From Paenibacillus sp. (GTDB lineage Bacteria; Bacillota; Bacilli; Paenibacillales; YIM-B00363): a DNA stretch of 64,000 bases. The translations under genes were made by a program, and so were the position numbers. The notes beneath the pieces were generated by a model, which saw nothing but the letters and a program-made list of their open reading frames with translations, was not told the origin of the DNA and did no database searches. Every line of letters starts with the position of its first letter. The stretch's first letter is position 1. Shown piece after piece: positions 43,515 through 52,671 of the stretch. The stretch covers positions 1 through 64,000 of the forward strand of contig NZ_JAPSKE010000009.1 of NCBI RefSeq assembly GCF_031177825.1. Reading direction: 5' to 3'.

Positions 43515-43714
43515 AACAGCTTCCTTTCCATTGCAATATTCTCGCTTCATTATATCAGAACCTACGTTCGCAATGCACTCGCTTATTAGGATTCGCATAT
43601 CGCTTTCCCACCCTCGTGGATGATTTTACTGAACAGCCCCACGGATAGGTCCCATTACCGAGGGGATCATAGCAGGGTAACACCATCATCGACAGCGATC
43701 CGGGAGGGGTCCCC

Positions 43715-44377
43715 TTGGCATTCTTCAACTTATTCAGCGACGATGAGAAGGAAAAGGACAGCACGAAAAAAGCAAACAGCTCCGCCTCCGACGTGGAGAT
43801 GGCGGAGGATATGGACGCAGACGTCGAATTCGCCGAGGAGAAGACTCCCGATGTATGCGGGGCGGAATGCGACGTAACGATGGAGGCGGCCGAAAAACTG
43901 GATACAGACGTGCTTGACGATGTGGAATTCGGCGAGGAAACGGAAGCGGCCGTTGCGGACGCACCGACGAAAGCCGACGCAACGTTGCAGCTGAAAGCCG
44001 AAGAGCTCGATGTGACCAAGAACAAGGTGCAAGCGGGCGAGGTCATACTGCACAAGGACATCGTCGAGGAACAGAAAACGGTCAGCGTTCCCGTTATACA
44101 TGAACAAGTCGTGATCGAGCGAAAAACGATTCATCGGGAGCCGACTTCGGAAACGATCGGCCAGGAAGAGACGATTCATATCCCGGTGAACGAGGAGAAA
44201 ATCGCTGTCAGTAAGCACACCGTCGTCATCGGAGAAGTGTCGACTCATAAGCGAGAAGTGACGGAAACGGAGAGCGTCAGCGAAAAGTTGCGCCATGAAG
44301 AAGTCCGCGTGGATGTAAAAGGCGATACGACGGTGATCGACGAACCTATGGCAACTAGCGCGCACGACGGCCTATAA
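43715..44377 (+). CDS. YsnF/AvaK-domain (DUF2382) stress protein, long form
   Basis: 220 residues from TTG 43715 after GGGAGGGG. Residues 1-95 are acidic and low in complexity. From about 95 on come two or more beta repeats of the DUF2382 type: VTKNKVQAGEVILHKDIVEE, VPVIHEQVVIERK, and IAVSKHTVVIGEVSTHKREV. The family is linked to general stress and membrane or spore surfaces. A shorter paralogue follows after a terminator. Confidence 0.8.
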   Translation: MAFFNLFSDDEKEKDSTKKANSSASDVEMAEDMDADVEFAEEKTPDVCGAECDVTMEAAEKLDTDVLDDVEFGEETEAAVADAPTKADATLQLKAEELDVTKNKVQAGEVILHKDIVEEQKTVSVPVIHEQVVIERKTIHREPTSETIGQEETIHIPVNEEKIAVSKHTVVIGEVSTHKREVTETESVSEKLRHEEVRVDVKGDTTVIDEPMATSAHDGL

Positions 44378-44385
44378 CTCTTACT

Positions 44386-44426
44386 AAAGACACCTCGCTA
44401 ACCTTCCAGGTTAAAGGTGTCTTTTC
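44386..44426 (+). terminator. Terminator between the two DUF2382 genes
   Basis: AAAGACACCT pairs with AGGTGTCTTT, with an inner TAACCT/AGGTTA helix, followed by TTTTCTT. Readthrough may still feed the second gene. Confidence 0.88.
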
Positions 44427-44444
44427 TTAAAGGAGAGGGCATTC

Positions 44445-44846
44445 ATGAGTTCTAAGGAACGAAACGGCAGTTCCCTTCCGCGCACTTGGAAGCTTCGCGA
44501 AGAAGAACTTTCGATCGAAAAAAAGAAAGTGCCGGTCGGAGAGGTGATGATTCGCAAGGAGATCGTAGAGGAACTGCAAACCGTCACGGTGCCCGTCACT
44601 CGGGAAGAACTTGTCATCGAAGTAACGCCATATAAGGAAAACGGGGGAAAAAGCGATCCTCAAATCAAGCGAATTCCCATCTGGGAGGAACGGATCGAAG
44701 TCAGGAAGAGGCCGGTAACCATCTCGGAAGTTTCGATAGATAAACAGGTGGTATCGGAAACGGAAACGATCAGCGAACATGTAAAGAAGGAAATCCTTCG
44801 CATTGAGGAAAGCGGGGATCCCGATCTTTTGCAATTATTCGAGTAA
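44445..44846 (+). CDS. YsnF/AvaK-domain (DUF2382) stress protein, short form
   Basis: 133 residues after AAAGGAGAGGG. It holds the same repeats as its neighbour: LSIEKKKVPVGEVMIRKEIVEE, VPVTREELVIE and IEVRKRPVTISEVSIDKQVV. It lacks the acidic N-terminal region. The pair looks like a tandem duplication with later divergence. Confidence 0.8.
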   Translation: MSSKERNGSSLPRTWKLREEELSIEKKKVPVGEVMIRKEIVEELQTVTVPVTREELVIEVTPYKENGGKSDPQIKRIPIWEERIEVRKRPVTISEVSIDKQVVSETETISEHVKKEILRIEESGDPDLLQLFE

Positions 44847-44853
44847 ACGAAAC

Positions 44854-44889
44854 AAAGTCCGCGCCTCGACCCAAGGCACGGACTTTTTC
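44854..44889 (+). terminator. Terminator after the second DUF2382 gene
   Basis: AAAGTCCGCGCC pairs with GGCACGGACTTT (one mismatch-like wobble), followed by TTTTT. The stem is close in sequence to the cotJC terminator. Confidence 0.85.
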
Positions 44890-44974
44890 GCTGCAAGCCT
44901 GCGATCGGCGGAGACGCCCGGCGCCCTCCTCCTGCTGGCCAGGCAAAGCCGAACGTACAGGTTTGCTTGCGAGA

Positions 44975-47134
44975 TCACAGCGTCGCGAGCGGCAGCGCGA
45001 TCGTGAACGACGTCCCTTCGTTCACGATGCTGGTTACGGACACCGTCCCCCGATGCGCTTCGATGATTTTGTAGCTGACGCTGAGGCCGAGCCCCGTGCC
45101 GTATTCCTTCGTCGTGAAGAAAGGCCGTCCGATGAACGGAAGCTTCTCTTCCGGGATGCCGCTGCCTTCGTCGACGAACCGGATGATCGCCCGGTCGCCT
45201 TCCGCCCGCGCTCGGATGACGAACAGCCCCCCGTCCGGCATCGCTTCGATCCCGTTTTTGACGAGGTTAATGAACACCTGTTTCAGCTGATTGTCATCGC
45301 CGTAAACGTGCAGCGGCTCGGCCGGAAGATCGAGGGAGAGCTCGATGCCGCGCAGGTTCGCCTGCGTCTCGAGCAGACTCCCGACGCTTCGCAGCAGAGC
45401 GGTCGTATCGCGAGTCGCCATTACGAAGCTATGCGGCTTGGCAAGAATGAGCAGCTCGCCCAGGATCGTCTCGACCCGCGACAGCTCGTCGTTCATGATG
45501 CGGAAGTAATGCGGCTTCTGCGCGGCCCCGGTCTGCATAAGATGCAGGAACCCCTTCAACGAAGTCAACGGATTGCGAATCTCGTGCGCGATGCCGGCGG
45601 CCAATTGTCCGGCGGCCGACAGCTTCTCGGATTGTTGAAGCAGCGCCTCCGTCTTTTTCCGCTCCGTCACGTCCCGAACGATCGTGTGCACGGCTTCCCT
45701 GTCGTTGTAGATCGTCGGGATCGATTTCACTTCTACGTCGATCGCCTTCCCGTCCAAGCGGACGAACACGGACTGCGCCAGCTCCGCGACGCGTTTGTCC
45801 CGCTCGACCATCCTCCGGCGCGCGACCGAAGCGTCGCGGTACGCCGGGTGAATTAACGTCAACGGGTCGAGCTCATAAAGCTGCTCCTTATTCTTCGCGC
45901 CGAGGAGCGCGACCGCCGTGTCGTTCACATACGCGAAGCGGCCCCCGACTCCGACGAAGATCGCGTCCGGCGAATGCTCGACGAGCTCGCGGTACTGCTC
46001 TTCGGCATCCCGCAGCCGCCGGCGCTCGGCTTCCCGCTCGCTCACGTCCCGAAGCACCGCGATATACTCCGTCGCCTTGCCCGTTTGTTTTCCCCGAATG
46101 CTCTTCGTCCGGCTTTCGATCCAGACGTAATCGCCGTACTTCGTACGGCAGCGGAAGGTGGACAGCCGTTCGTCCGCGAACGTCTCGCGGAGCGAGACGA
46201 CGTCCTCCGGGTGCACCAGCGACATGGCGTCGACGCCGACCAGCTCCTCCGGCAAGAACCCGAGCACCGACGCCGACGAAGGCGACACGTACGTGAGGAT
46301 GCCGAACGGATTGTAGCGGACGATGACGTCCAGCGAGTTTTCCGCGAGGAGGCGATATTTCCGCTCGCTCTCCTTCAGCTGTCGAATGAGCCGAGCCTGC
46401 TGCGTGATGTCCTTGGCGATGCCGTATACGCCGACCGCCTCGCCGTCCACGATGATCGGCGCATGGGTGACGCTGAGATGCACCTTGCTCCCGTCGGCGT
46501 GCGGCACCTCCGTCTCGAACCGGAACGTATCGAGCGAGCCTTCGTGCGCGTGCTCGAGCGCGTGCCGAACGCCCTCCTCCAGCGGCTTCGGAAACGCGGA
46601 GCGCCATGCGTCCGCCGTATAACCCGTAATGCGCTCGACGGAATGGTTCAAGCTCGTGAGCTCGCCGTCCATACTGACGGCGTACACGAGATCCGGATGC
46701 TCGTCGAACAACGACTTGTATTGCTGCATATGCCGCTGAAGCAGATGCTCCGCCTTCTTGCGCGCCGAGATGTCCTGCAGCTGCGTCACGAACACCTGAG
46801 GCACGCCGTCCGCGTCTCGAACGACGGAGAGGGTATGCTGCACCCACACATGCACGCCGTCCTTGCGGATGTACCGCTTTTCGTTCTGATAATCGTCCAT
46901 GGTACCTTCGATCAGTTTGGCGCGCATCCGCTCGCCTACGCCCGCATCGTCCGGATGCGTGATATCGAGGTACGTCATGGTGAGCAGTTCGGCTTCCGAA
47001 TAGCCGGTCAACTTGCAAATCGAAGGGTTCACCTTCTGAAATCTTCCGTTCAACGCGACGACGGCCATGCCGATCTTGGCGTGAAAGAAAGCATGTTGAA
47101 ACAGCGAATCGGTCTCCATCTGCGGAAGCGTCAA
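44975..47134 (-). CDS. Soluble sensor histidine kinase with four PAS domains (KinA/KinE-like)
   Basis: 719 residues, no membrane helices. PAS domains occupy about 8-125, 130-255, 263-378 and 385-500, each with the usual DITHPDD, VHPEDV or similar PAC features. The kinase core has AGIAHEIRNPLTSLKGFLHLM (phospho-His), NLVKNGIEAMPDGG, DEGSGIPEE and GTGLGLSVSYKIIEAHRG. This layout and the HEIRNPLTSLKGF box are those of sporulation phosphorelay kinases (KinA-E, Spo0F donors) of Bacilli. No partner regulator is adjacent, as expected for that group. Its exact target cannot be told. Confidence 0.88.
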   Translation of the reverse strand: MTLPQMETDSLFQHAFFHAKIGMAVVALNGRFQKVNPSICKLTGYSEAELLTMTYLDITHPDDAGVGERMRAKLIEGTMDDYQNEKRYIRKDGVHVWVQHTLSVVRDADGVPQVFVTQLQDISARKKAEHLLQRHMQQYKSLFDEHPDLVYAVSMDGELTSLNHSVERITGYTADAWRSAFPKPLEEGVRHALEHAHEGSLDTFRFETEVPHADGSKVHLSVTHAPIIVDGEAVGVYGIAKDITQQARLIRQLKESERKYRLLAENSLDVIVRYNPFGILTYVSPSSASVLGFLPEELVGVDAMSLVHPEDVVSLRETFADERLSTFRCRTKYGDYVWIESRTKSIRGKQTGKATEYIAVLRDVSEREAERRRLRDAEEQYRELVEHSPDAIFVGVGGRFAYVNDTAVALLGAKNKEQLYELDPLTLIHPAYRDASVARRRMVERDKRVAELAQSVFVRLDGKAIDVEVKSIPTIYNDREAVHTIVRDVTERKKTEALLQQSEKLSAAGQLAAGIAHEIRNPLTSLKGFLHLMQTGAAQKPHYFRIMNDELSRVETILGELLILAKPHSFVMATRDTTALLRSVGSLLETQANLRGIELSLDLPAEPLHVYGDDNQLKQVFINLVKNGIEAMPDGGLFVIRARAEGDRAIIRFVDEGSGIPEEKLPFIGRPFFTTKEYGTGLGLSVSYKIIEAHRGTVSVTSIVNEGTSFTIALPLATL

Positions 47135-47189
47135 GGCTGCCCCTCCCTCCGGGAAAAAAGGATGTGCATTCTAGCGGCTCGGTACGGAA

Positions 47190-48062
47190 TCAGGAAGGTT
47201 CGACGGACGGCTTCGGCTTGCCCGGCCAGTTCAACATCGTCATCCCGGCGACGACCGTGAAGGCGCCGATCACGATATACGCCGTAATCGGCTCCCGCAG
47301 AAAGACGCCGGACCATAAAACCGTAAATAAAGCCGCCATATTCGAAACGATGACCGCGACGGAAAACTTCACCGTCCGGAGCGCTTTGGATAACATCAGA
47401 AAGCTGAAGCCGGTAATCAAGCCGAGTCCCGCGGCGCTAAGCCACGCGCCGGGCACGAACGTCGGCTGCCAATCCGCCGCGAACGGCAGCGGGACAGCGG
47501 AGACGAACGACGCCCAAAAGAAGATGCTGTAGTTCATCGACACGTCGTTCATCGAATCGAGCAGCATCTTCTGACTGAGGAAGTGCAGCGCCGCGCCGAT
47601 GCCCGAGAGCACGAATAGCGCCGTGATCCAGCCCTGCTCGACGATCGCGTCCCCGAGCGAACGGCCGTTCAACGTAATCAGCAGGACGCCCGCCAAGACG
47701 ACGCCCCCGGAGAGCCAGCTCTTCGCGGTCAGCTTATCTTTGAAGAGGAACACCCCGGCGGCGAGCAGCACGATCGTCTGAATCGGTTGAACGAGCATGT
47801 TACCGTATGCGTGACCGATCGTAATCGCGACGTTCTCGAACAAGTAGTTGGCGCTCTTGCTGATCGCTCCGATCCAAATCCATTTATAAAACGTGGCGGG
47901 GCGAAGCGAATTGCGAGAAAAATAAACGACTCCGGCCAAGGCGACGACGCCGATCGAAAATCGGGCGAACGTAATCGTATAAGAATCGAATTGCAGGCCG
48001 GCGATCTTCACGAGAACGCCGACAATGCTCCACGATAACGAAGCGAGAACGAGATATATCAT
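47190..48062 (-). CDS. EamA/DMT-family transporter
   Basis: 290 residues with ten predicted helices in two EamA halves (LASLSWSIVGVLVKIAGL at the start, GVVLAGVLLITLNG in the middle). A charged tail (GKPKPSVEPS) follows. It lies four bases after a second EamA gene in the same direction. Such transporters export metabolites; the substrate is unknown. The tandem pair may work together. Confidence 0.88.
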   Translation of the reverse strand: MIYLVLASLSWSIVGVLVKIAGLQFDSYTITFARFSIGVVALAGVVYFSRNSLRPATFYKWIWIGAISKSANYLFENVAITIGHAYGNMLVQPIQTIVLLAAGVFLFKDKLTAKSWLSGGVVLAGVLLITLNGRSLGDAIVEQGWITALFVLSGIGAALHFLSQKMLLDSMNDVSMNYSIFFWASFVSAVPLPFAADWQPTFVPGAWLSAAGLGLITGFSFLMLSKALRTVKFSVAVIVSNMAALFTVLWSGVFLREPITAYIVIGAFTVVAGMTMLNWPGKPKPSVEPS

Positions 48063-48065
48063 GCG

Positions 48066-48977
48066 TTATACCGTTTCGACAACCGGCGCGGTCGTCTTCC
48101 GCTCGGAGCCGATCCAGACGAGCCCCAACGCCATAAATACGGCCCCGGCGATTTGGAACGGCGAGATGCTCTCGTCGAACATCGCGTAGCCCGCGACGAC
48201 CGCCGCGGCGGGCACCGCGTACCGGAAGAAATTCGACCGTGTCGCGCCGACGCGGAACATGCTGGCGTTCCAAGCGACGAACGCGATCACGGTGCAAAAC
48301 AAAACGTTGTATGCCAAGGCGGTCCACTCGACGCCGCCGAGCGAAGCCCATGCCACCTTGCCCCACGAGCCGAACGTGAACGGCGTCATGAGCAGCGCGC
48401 CGAAGAAAATCGTCCACGCGCTGACGCGGAGCGCCGAGTATCTCCGAAGCAGCGGCATCGTCGCGAGGTTGTAGCAGGCTCCGATGAAGCTGACGCCGAG
48501 CGCCATCGCGTTGCCGAGCATATGCTTCGAAGACGGATCGAAGCCGCCGCCGCCGAGGACGACGAGCGCCACGCCGATCATCGCGATGGCGCCGCCCGTC
48601 GCGAGACGCGACGTCATTCGCTCCTTCGAAACGAGAGGCGCCAGCAGCGCCGCGAAGATCGGCCAAGGCGCGACGTTCAACAGCGAGGCGTTCGCCAGCG
48701 TCGTGTATTGGATGGAATACATCACCAGGATTTCTAATAACGTAACGCCGAATACGCCTAGGATGAACGTATGCAGCAACGCGCGGAACGGAAGGCCGAC
48801 CGAGCCCTCCTTCCACTTCAAGAGCAAGAAGAAGCACGGCACGGCGAGGCCGAACCGCAAAAACGTGAACAGCGCGGGGTCGAACGTCTCCATCGCGAAC
48901 CGCGACACCCCGAAATTCGCCCCCCAAATGACGGCGACGGCAATCAATGCCGCATACGATCCCAACTTGTTCCCCAC
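48066..48977 (-). CDS. EamA/DMT-family transporter
   Basis: 303 residues from GTG 48977, with GGAGCGAG upstream; the frame is open to 49043 without a good ribosome site. Ten predicted helices, with ALIAVAVIWGANFGVSRFA and LLNVAPWPIFAALLAPLVSKE as EamA marks. First of two tandem DMT genes. Confidence 0.87.
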   Translation of the reverse strand: MGNKLGSYAALIAVAVIWGANFGVSRFAMETFDPALFTFLRFGLAVPCFFLLLKWKEGSVGLPFRALLHTFILGVFGVTLLEILVMYSIQYTTLANASLLNVAPWPIFAALLAPLVSKERMTSRLATGGAIAMIGVALVVLGGGGFDPSSKHMLGNAMALGVSFIGACYNLATMPLLRRYSALRVSAWTIFFGALLMTPFTFGSWGKVAWASLGGVEWTALAYNVLFCTVIAFVAWNASMFRVGATRSNFFRYAVPAAAVVAGYAMFDESISPFQIAGAVFMALGLVWIGSERKTTAPVVETV

Positions 48978-49068
48978 AGTCGCACTCGCTCCGATTCCGA
49001 CCCGTAATAGGTTCTCTGTATTAATTCTTAATATTAACTTCAATCTTGCGGAAGGAACAACTGTTATT

Positions 49069-49941
49069 TTAGAACTGCGCGTTGGACTGCGACCGTTTCC
49101 GGTACTGCAGCGGCGAGACGCCGACGACTCGCTTGAACAGATGGCAGAAGTACGACGCGTTCGGCAACCCGACTTCGATGCCGACCCGCTCCACCGGAAC
49201 GTCGGACGATCGGAGCAGCTTGGAAGCTTCCTTGATTCTCCGGGCCATCAAATAGTCCGTGATGCTGCTGCCGGTTTCCTGACGGAAGACGCGGGAGACG
49301 TAGTTTTTCGAGAGATGCAGCGATTCCGACAACGCCTCTAAGGCGAAGTCGTTCGCGAAATGGACCTCGATCCATTGCATCACGCTTTCCGAATATCGCA
49401 GGGTTCTCTCCTCGCCTTCGCCTTCGAGCGGCACGCGCCCGCCGAGCTCGTTTCGCAAGCAGGCGATAACTTGGAGCAGCAGCAGCATGTTCGTCTGCTC
49501 GCCCCCCTCGTCTTTCTTCGGTTCGAAGGCGGAGAGAATCGCCTCGAGGAACGGCGCGCGCCCCGACACGTCGAACCGCTGTTCCGATAACCGCCGCTTC
49601 CATAACGACCGGAAAAACCGTTGGAGATCCGGGAACGCCGCGGCGCACCGATCGACGCCGACCGGATCGAAGCTCATGACCGTACGGACGTACGGTCTCG
49701 ACGCGTCGACGTCCGGGCGCACGGCATGAAGCTGGAACGGCTGAAACCAATATAAGCTTCCGGGCTCGATCTCGTACGTTCGCCGGTTGACGACGATCTT
49801 GCCCGTCCCTTCGCTGACGTATAGCAGTTCGCAGCCTTGGTGGTAATGATAATATCCTTTGATCGGCGCGTCCGAACGGTGGCGGCTCGTATAGAGCGCA
49901 TGATCTTGATCGAACGGCACGAGATCGAATAAGGTGTCCAT
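49069..49941 (-). CDS. AraC-family transcriptional regulator, divergent from GH88
   Basis: 290 residues. The sensor half has YYHYHQGCELLYVSEGTGK and PGSLYWFQPFQLHAV. The C-terminal domain reads FALEALSESLHLSKNYVSRVFRQ, then VERVGIEVGLPNASYFCHLFKR and VSPLQYRKR. I start at ATG 49941; a longer frame begins at 50019 without a ribosome site. It is divergent from the GH88 gene and is its likely activator. Confidence 0.87.
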   Translation of the reverse strand: MDTLFDLVPFDQDHALYTSRHRSDAPIKGYYHYHQGCELLYVSEGTGKIVVNRRTYEIEPGSLYWFQPFQLHAVRPDVDASRPYVRTVMSFDPVGVDRCAAAFPDLQRFFRSLWKRRLSEQRFDVSGRAPFLEAILSAFEPKKDEGGEQTNMLLLLQVIACLRNELGGRVPLEGEGEERTLRYSESVMQWIEVHFANDFALEALSESLHLSKNYVSRVFRQETGSSITDYLMARRIKEASKLLRSSDVPVERVGIEVGLPNASYFCHLFKRVVGVSPLQYRKRSQSNAQF

Positions 49942-50067
49942 TGCGTCCCATCGGTCTCCTCGGAAAGATAATGTAACGACATTTTCGCATAACTGACCTG
50001 CACTATGGAAGCCGTTCAAGCCTTATGATCAATAAAAAGGAAGATATCTTCGAAGGAGAGATCGAAC

Positions 50068-51183
50068 ATGATGAATCGGGAGTCGATCGCGGACGTCATG
50101 AGGCGCCTCGAACCGAAAGTCGACCGCATGATCGAAGGCATCGGCGAGAGGTCTCCGCATTTCGCGGACGCTTCGGGCGCATACGACGATCGGAGGACGG
50201 ACTGGTGGACGTCGGGGTTTTGGCCGGGGATTTTATGGCTGATGTACGACGTGACGGGGAAGGAGCATTATAAGGAAGCCGCTTGGCCTTGGGACGAGAC
50301 GCTCGACTATTGGCTGTCGCACCCGACCGAGGATACGCACCACGACGTCGGATTTCAATATTTGCAAACGGCCGTCGTCAAGTATATGATTACCGGCGAC
50401 TCGAACGCGAAGCGCATCGGCCTGAACGCGGCCAATTACCTCGCAGGCCGTTACAACCCGGCGGGACGGTTCATCCGGGCTTGGAACGGGGACAAGAACG
50501 GCTGGGCGATCATCGATTGCATGATGAACGTCTCTCTCTTGTTCTGGGCGTCCGAGACGACCGGCGATCCGCGGTATAAGCATATCGCGATGTCGCATGC
50601 CGATACCGCCGCCCGCGTCTTCATTCGCGACGACGGATCGTCGAATCATATCGCCGTCTTCGACGCGGAGACCGGCGAATTTCGCGAAGCGCTCGGCGGA
50701 CAAGGCTATGCGGCCGATTCCGCCTGGAGCCGCGGCGCGGCCTGGGCGCTGAACGGCTTCGCCAATACATACCGCCGCACGGGCGAACGCCGATACTTGG
50801 ACACCGCGAAGCGCGTCGCCCACTTCTTCTTATCCGCCCTGCCGGAAGATAAGGTACCGTATTGGGACTTCCGCCTGCCGACGCTCGAAGGGGAGCCGCG
50901 GGATACGTCCGCCGCGGCGATCGCCGCATCCGGCTTGCTCGAAATCGCGGACGCGGTCCCTGAGGGCGAGCGGCGCCTCTACTTGCAGGGCGCTCACGAC
51001 ATCCTGCAATCGCTGACGGAGCGCTATGCGACGTGGGATCGCCCGGATTCCCAAGCGATCCTCACCGGCGCGACCGGCCATAAGCCGGCGGGTCAATACG
51101 TCGACGGCTCGCTCATCTACGGCGACTATTATTACATCGAAGCGATCGCTAAGCTGTACGGCTGGGAGCGACGCGTCTATTAA
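50068..51183 (+). CDS. GH88-family unsaturated glucuronyl hydrolase
   Basis: 371 residues, no signal peptide, an (alpha/alpha)6 barrel. Opening RTDWWTSGFWPGILWLMYD is a family mark. The two catalytic aspartates are placed in HHDVGFQYLQ (Asp93) and WAIIDCMMN (Asp150), comparable to Asp88 and Asp149 of Bacillus UGL. These enzymes remove the unsaturated uronate left at the end of oligosaccharides by polysaccharide lyases and give a 5-keto uronate. Acting in the cytosol on lyase products of pectin, xanthan-like or glycosaminoglycan-like polymers, it fits the plant-polysaccharide theme. GGAGAG precedes the ATG. A terminator follows. Confidence 0.9.
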   Translation: MMNRESIADVMRRLEPKVDRMIEGIGERSPHFADASGAYDDRRTDWWTSGFWPGILWLMYDVTGKEHYKEAAWPWDETLDYWLSHPTEDTHHDVGFQYLQTAVVKYMITGDSNAKRIGLNAANYLAGRYNPAGRFIRAWNGDKNGWAIIDCMMNVSLLFWASETTGDPRYKHIAMSHADTAARVFIRDDGSSNHIAVFDAETGEFREALGGQGYAADSAWSRGAAWALNGFANTYRRTGERRYLDTAKRVAHFFLSALPEDKVPYWDFRLPTLEGEPRDTSAAAIAASGLLEIADAVPEGERRLYLQGAHDILQSLTERYATWDRPDSQAILTGATGHKPAGQYVDGSLIYGDYYYIEAIAKLYGWERRVY

Positions 51184-51190
51184 CGCAGCG

Positions 51191-51225
51191 AAGCCGCGGG
51201 GCTCCCCCCGCGGCTTTCTTCTTTT
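51191..51225 (+). terminator. Terminator of the GH88 gene
   Basis: AAGCCGCGGGG pairs with CCCCGCGGCTT over CTCC, then TTCTTCTTTT. It also lies at the end of the convergent TrhA gene. Confidence 0.88.
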
Positions 51226-51233
51226 CCGATGTC

Positions 51234-51872
51234 CTATGGAAGCATGAACAATATCGCCGCGAAGTGAGTGACGGATCCGCCCAGCACGAACAGATGCCAT
51301 ACCGCATGATGGTGCGGGAACGCCCGCCAGACATAGAACACCGAACCCAGCGTATAACATAATCCGCCGATCACGAGCAATCGAATGCTCTCCGGGCCGG
51401 CGGCCATGACGAGCGGCTTCCACATAAAGACGATCAGCCATCCCATCGCGATATAGCCGAACGTCGAGAAGAACACGAACCGCTTCGTATAGAACGCCTT
51501 AAATACGACGCCGCCCACCGCCATTCCCCACACGACGCCGAACAGCGTCCAGCCGAGAGGGCTTCGAAGCAGCGTAAGCAAGATCGGGGTATACGTACCC
51601 GCGATAAACAAATAGATCGAGGAATGATCGAACGTCTCGAACAAATCCTTCAGCTTCCCCTCGGGGAACGCATGCACGAGCGTCGACGACGTATATAAAA
51701 TCAGCATCGTCGCTCCATAGATCGAATAACTGACGATATGCCACGCCGTCCCCTTCAAGCTGGCGAATACGACGAGCAGAACGAGAGCGACGAGGCTGAA
51801 GATCGCGCCGAGGCCGTGCGTGATCGCATTGACGAGTTCTTCCCTTCGCGAATAAACGTACGTATTGACCAT
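51234..51872 (-). CDS. trhA: Hemolysin III / TrhA-family membrane protein
   Basis: 212 residues with seven helices of the PAQR type. Conserved metal-binding-like residues are seen in NAITHGLGAIFS, HAFPEGKLKDLFETFDHSSIYLFIAG and PHHHAVWHLFVLGG. Family members affect membrane energetics and fatty-acid composition rather than haemolysis. AGGAGG precedes the ATG at 51872. Confidence 0.9.
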   Translation of the reverse strand: MVNTYVYSRREELVNAITHGLGAIFSLVALVLLVVFASLKGTAWHIVSYSIYGATMLILYTSSTLVHAFPEGKLKDLFETFDHSSIYLFIAGTYTPILLTLLRSPLGWTLFGVVWGMAVGGVVFKAFYTKRFVFFSTFGYIAMGWLIVFMWKPLVMAAGPESIRLLVIGGLCYTLGSVFYVWRAFPHHHAVWHLFVLGGSVTHFAAILFMLP

Positions 51873-52077
51873 CCAGCTCCACCTCCTCCTGTTTAGGTTC
51901 CCCTATTATACTATATCCCGTTCCATTTTCTCCCCTGCGGTCCGAAATCATTCCTTTCCCGACCGGGCTTGTCATGATACGGACGAACCTTCGATATGAA
52001 TAATTATCGATCGAAGGAGGTTGAGGGCTCTTGATCGGGATCGCCGTCTCTCTTGTACCGGCTCCGAGAAAAAAACG

Positions 52078-52106
52078 TTGAAGATTCCCAACCTTCGGGG
52101 TATAGT
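52078..52106 (+). promoter_or_regulatory. SigA-type promoter of the ywrCBA-like operon
   Basis: TTGAAG (52078-52083) and TATAGT (52101-52106) are 17 bases apart, with the start of transcription expected near 52113. The whole gap 51873-52182 (310 bases) holds nothing else that I can call apart from an A/T-rich imperfect inverted repeat near 51987-52018 (TTCGAT...ATCGAA type). Confidence 0.75.
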
Positions 52107-52182
52107 CTTACGTAACGAAACAAAATTTAATGTTTTCATTGCGTATCGAATGAATTTTTCGAGAATGGAGATCGTTTCGCAA

Positions 52183-52638
52183 ATGGACCCGACGATAGAC
52201 GAGATCGATCGCAAGCTGATTTCCCTTCTATCTCAGGACGGAAGGGCCTCCTACACCGACCTGGCGAAAGAAGTCGGACTGTCCCGCGTAGCGGTGCAAA
52301 CCCGCTTGAACGCACTGACGGAGAACGGCATCATCGAGCGCTTCGCCTGCATCCTCAACCCCGAACGCCTGGGTTTGACCGTCTCCGCCTTCTTCAACGT
52401 CGACGTCGAGCCGCGGCATCTGATGGCGGTCGCGGATCGCCTGGCCGAAGAACCGGAGGTGACGAGCCTGTACCATATGTCGGGACCGAGCAAGCTTCAC
52501 ATGCACGGACTGTTCGGCTCGCACCAGGAGATGGAGACGTTCCTGCAGCGAAAGCTGTACCCGCTAGAAGGCGTCGTCAGCGTCGACTGTCAAGTGTTGA
52601 TCAAGCGTTACAAGAGCCGCATGGGTATTCGTCTGTAA
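52183..52638 (+). CDS. ywrC: Lrp/AsnC-family regulator (YwrC/Chr3R-like)
   Basis: 151 residues from ATG 52183; ATG 52165, six codons earlier, is possible. The N-terminal winged helix reads [30 protein letters not shown], followed by the RAM ligand-binding domain ([33 protein letters not shown]). It precedes two short chromate-transporter genes, exactly as ywrC precedes ywrB and ywrA in Bacillus subtilis, where it controls chromate resistance. Confidence 0.85.
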   Translation: MDPTIDEIDRKLISLLSQDGRASYTDLAKEVGLSRVAVQTRLNALTENGIIERFACILNPERLGLTVSAFFNVDVEPRHLMAVADRLAEEPEVTSLYHMSGPSKLHMHGLFGSHQEMETFLQRKLYPLEGVVSVDCQVLIKRYKSRMGIRL

Positions 52639-52671
52639 GACGACTCGGCGGCGGAAGAAGGAGAGGACATC

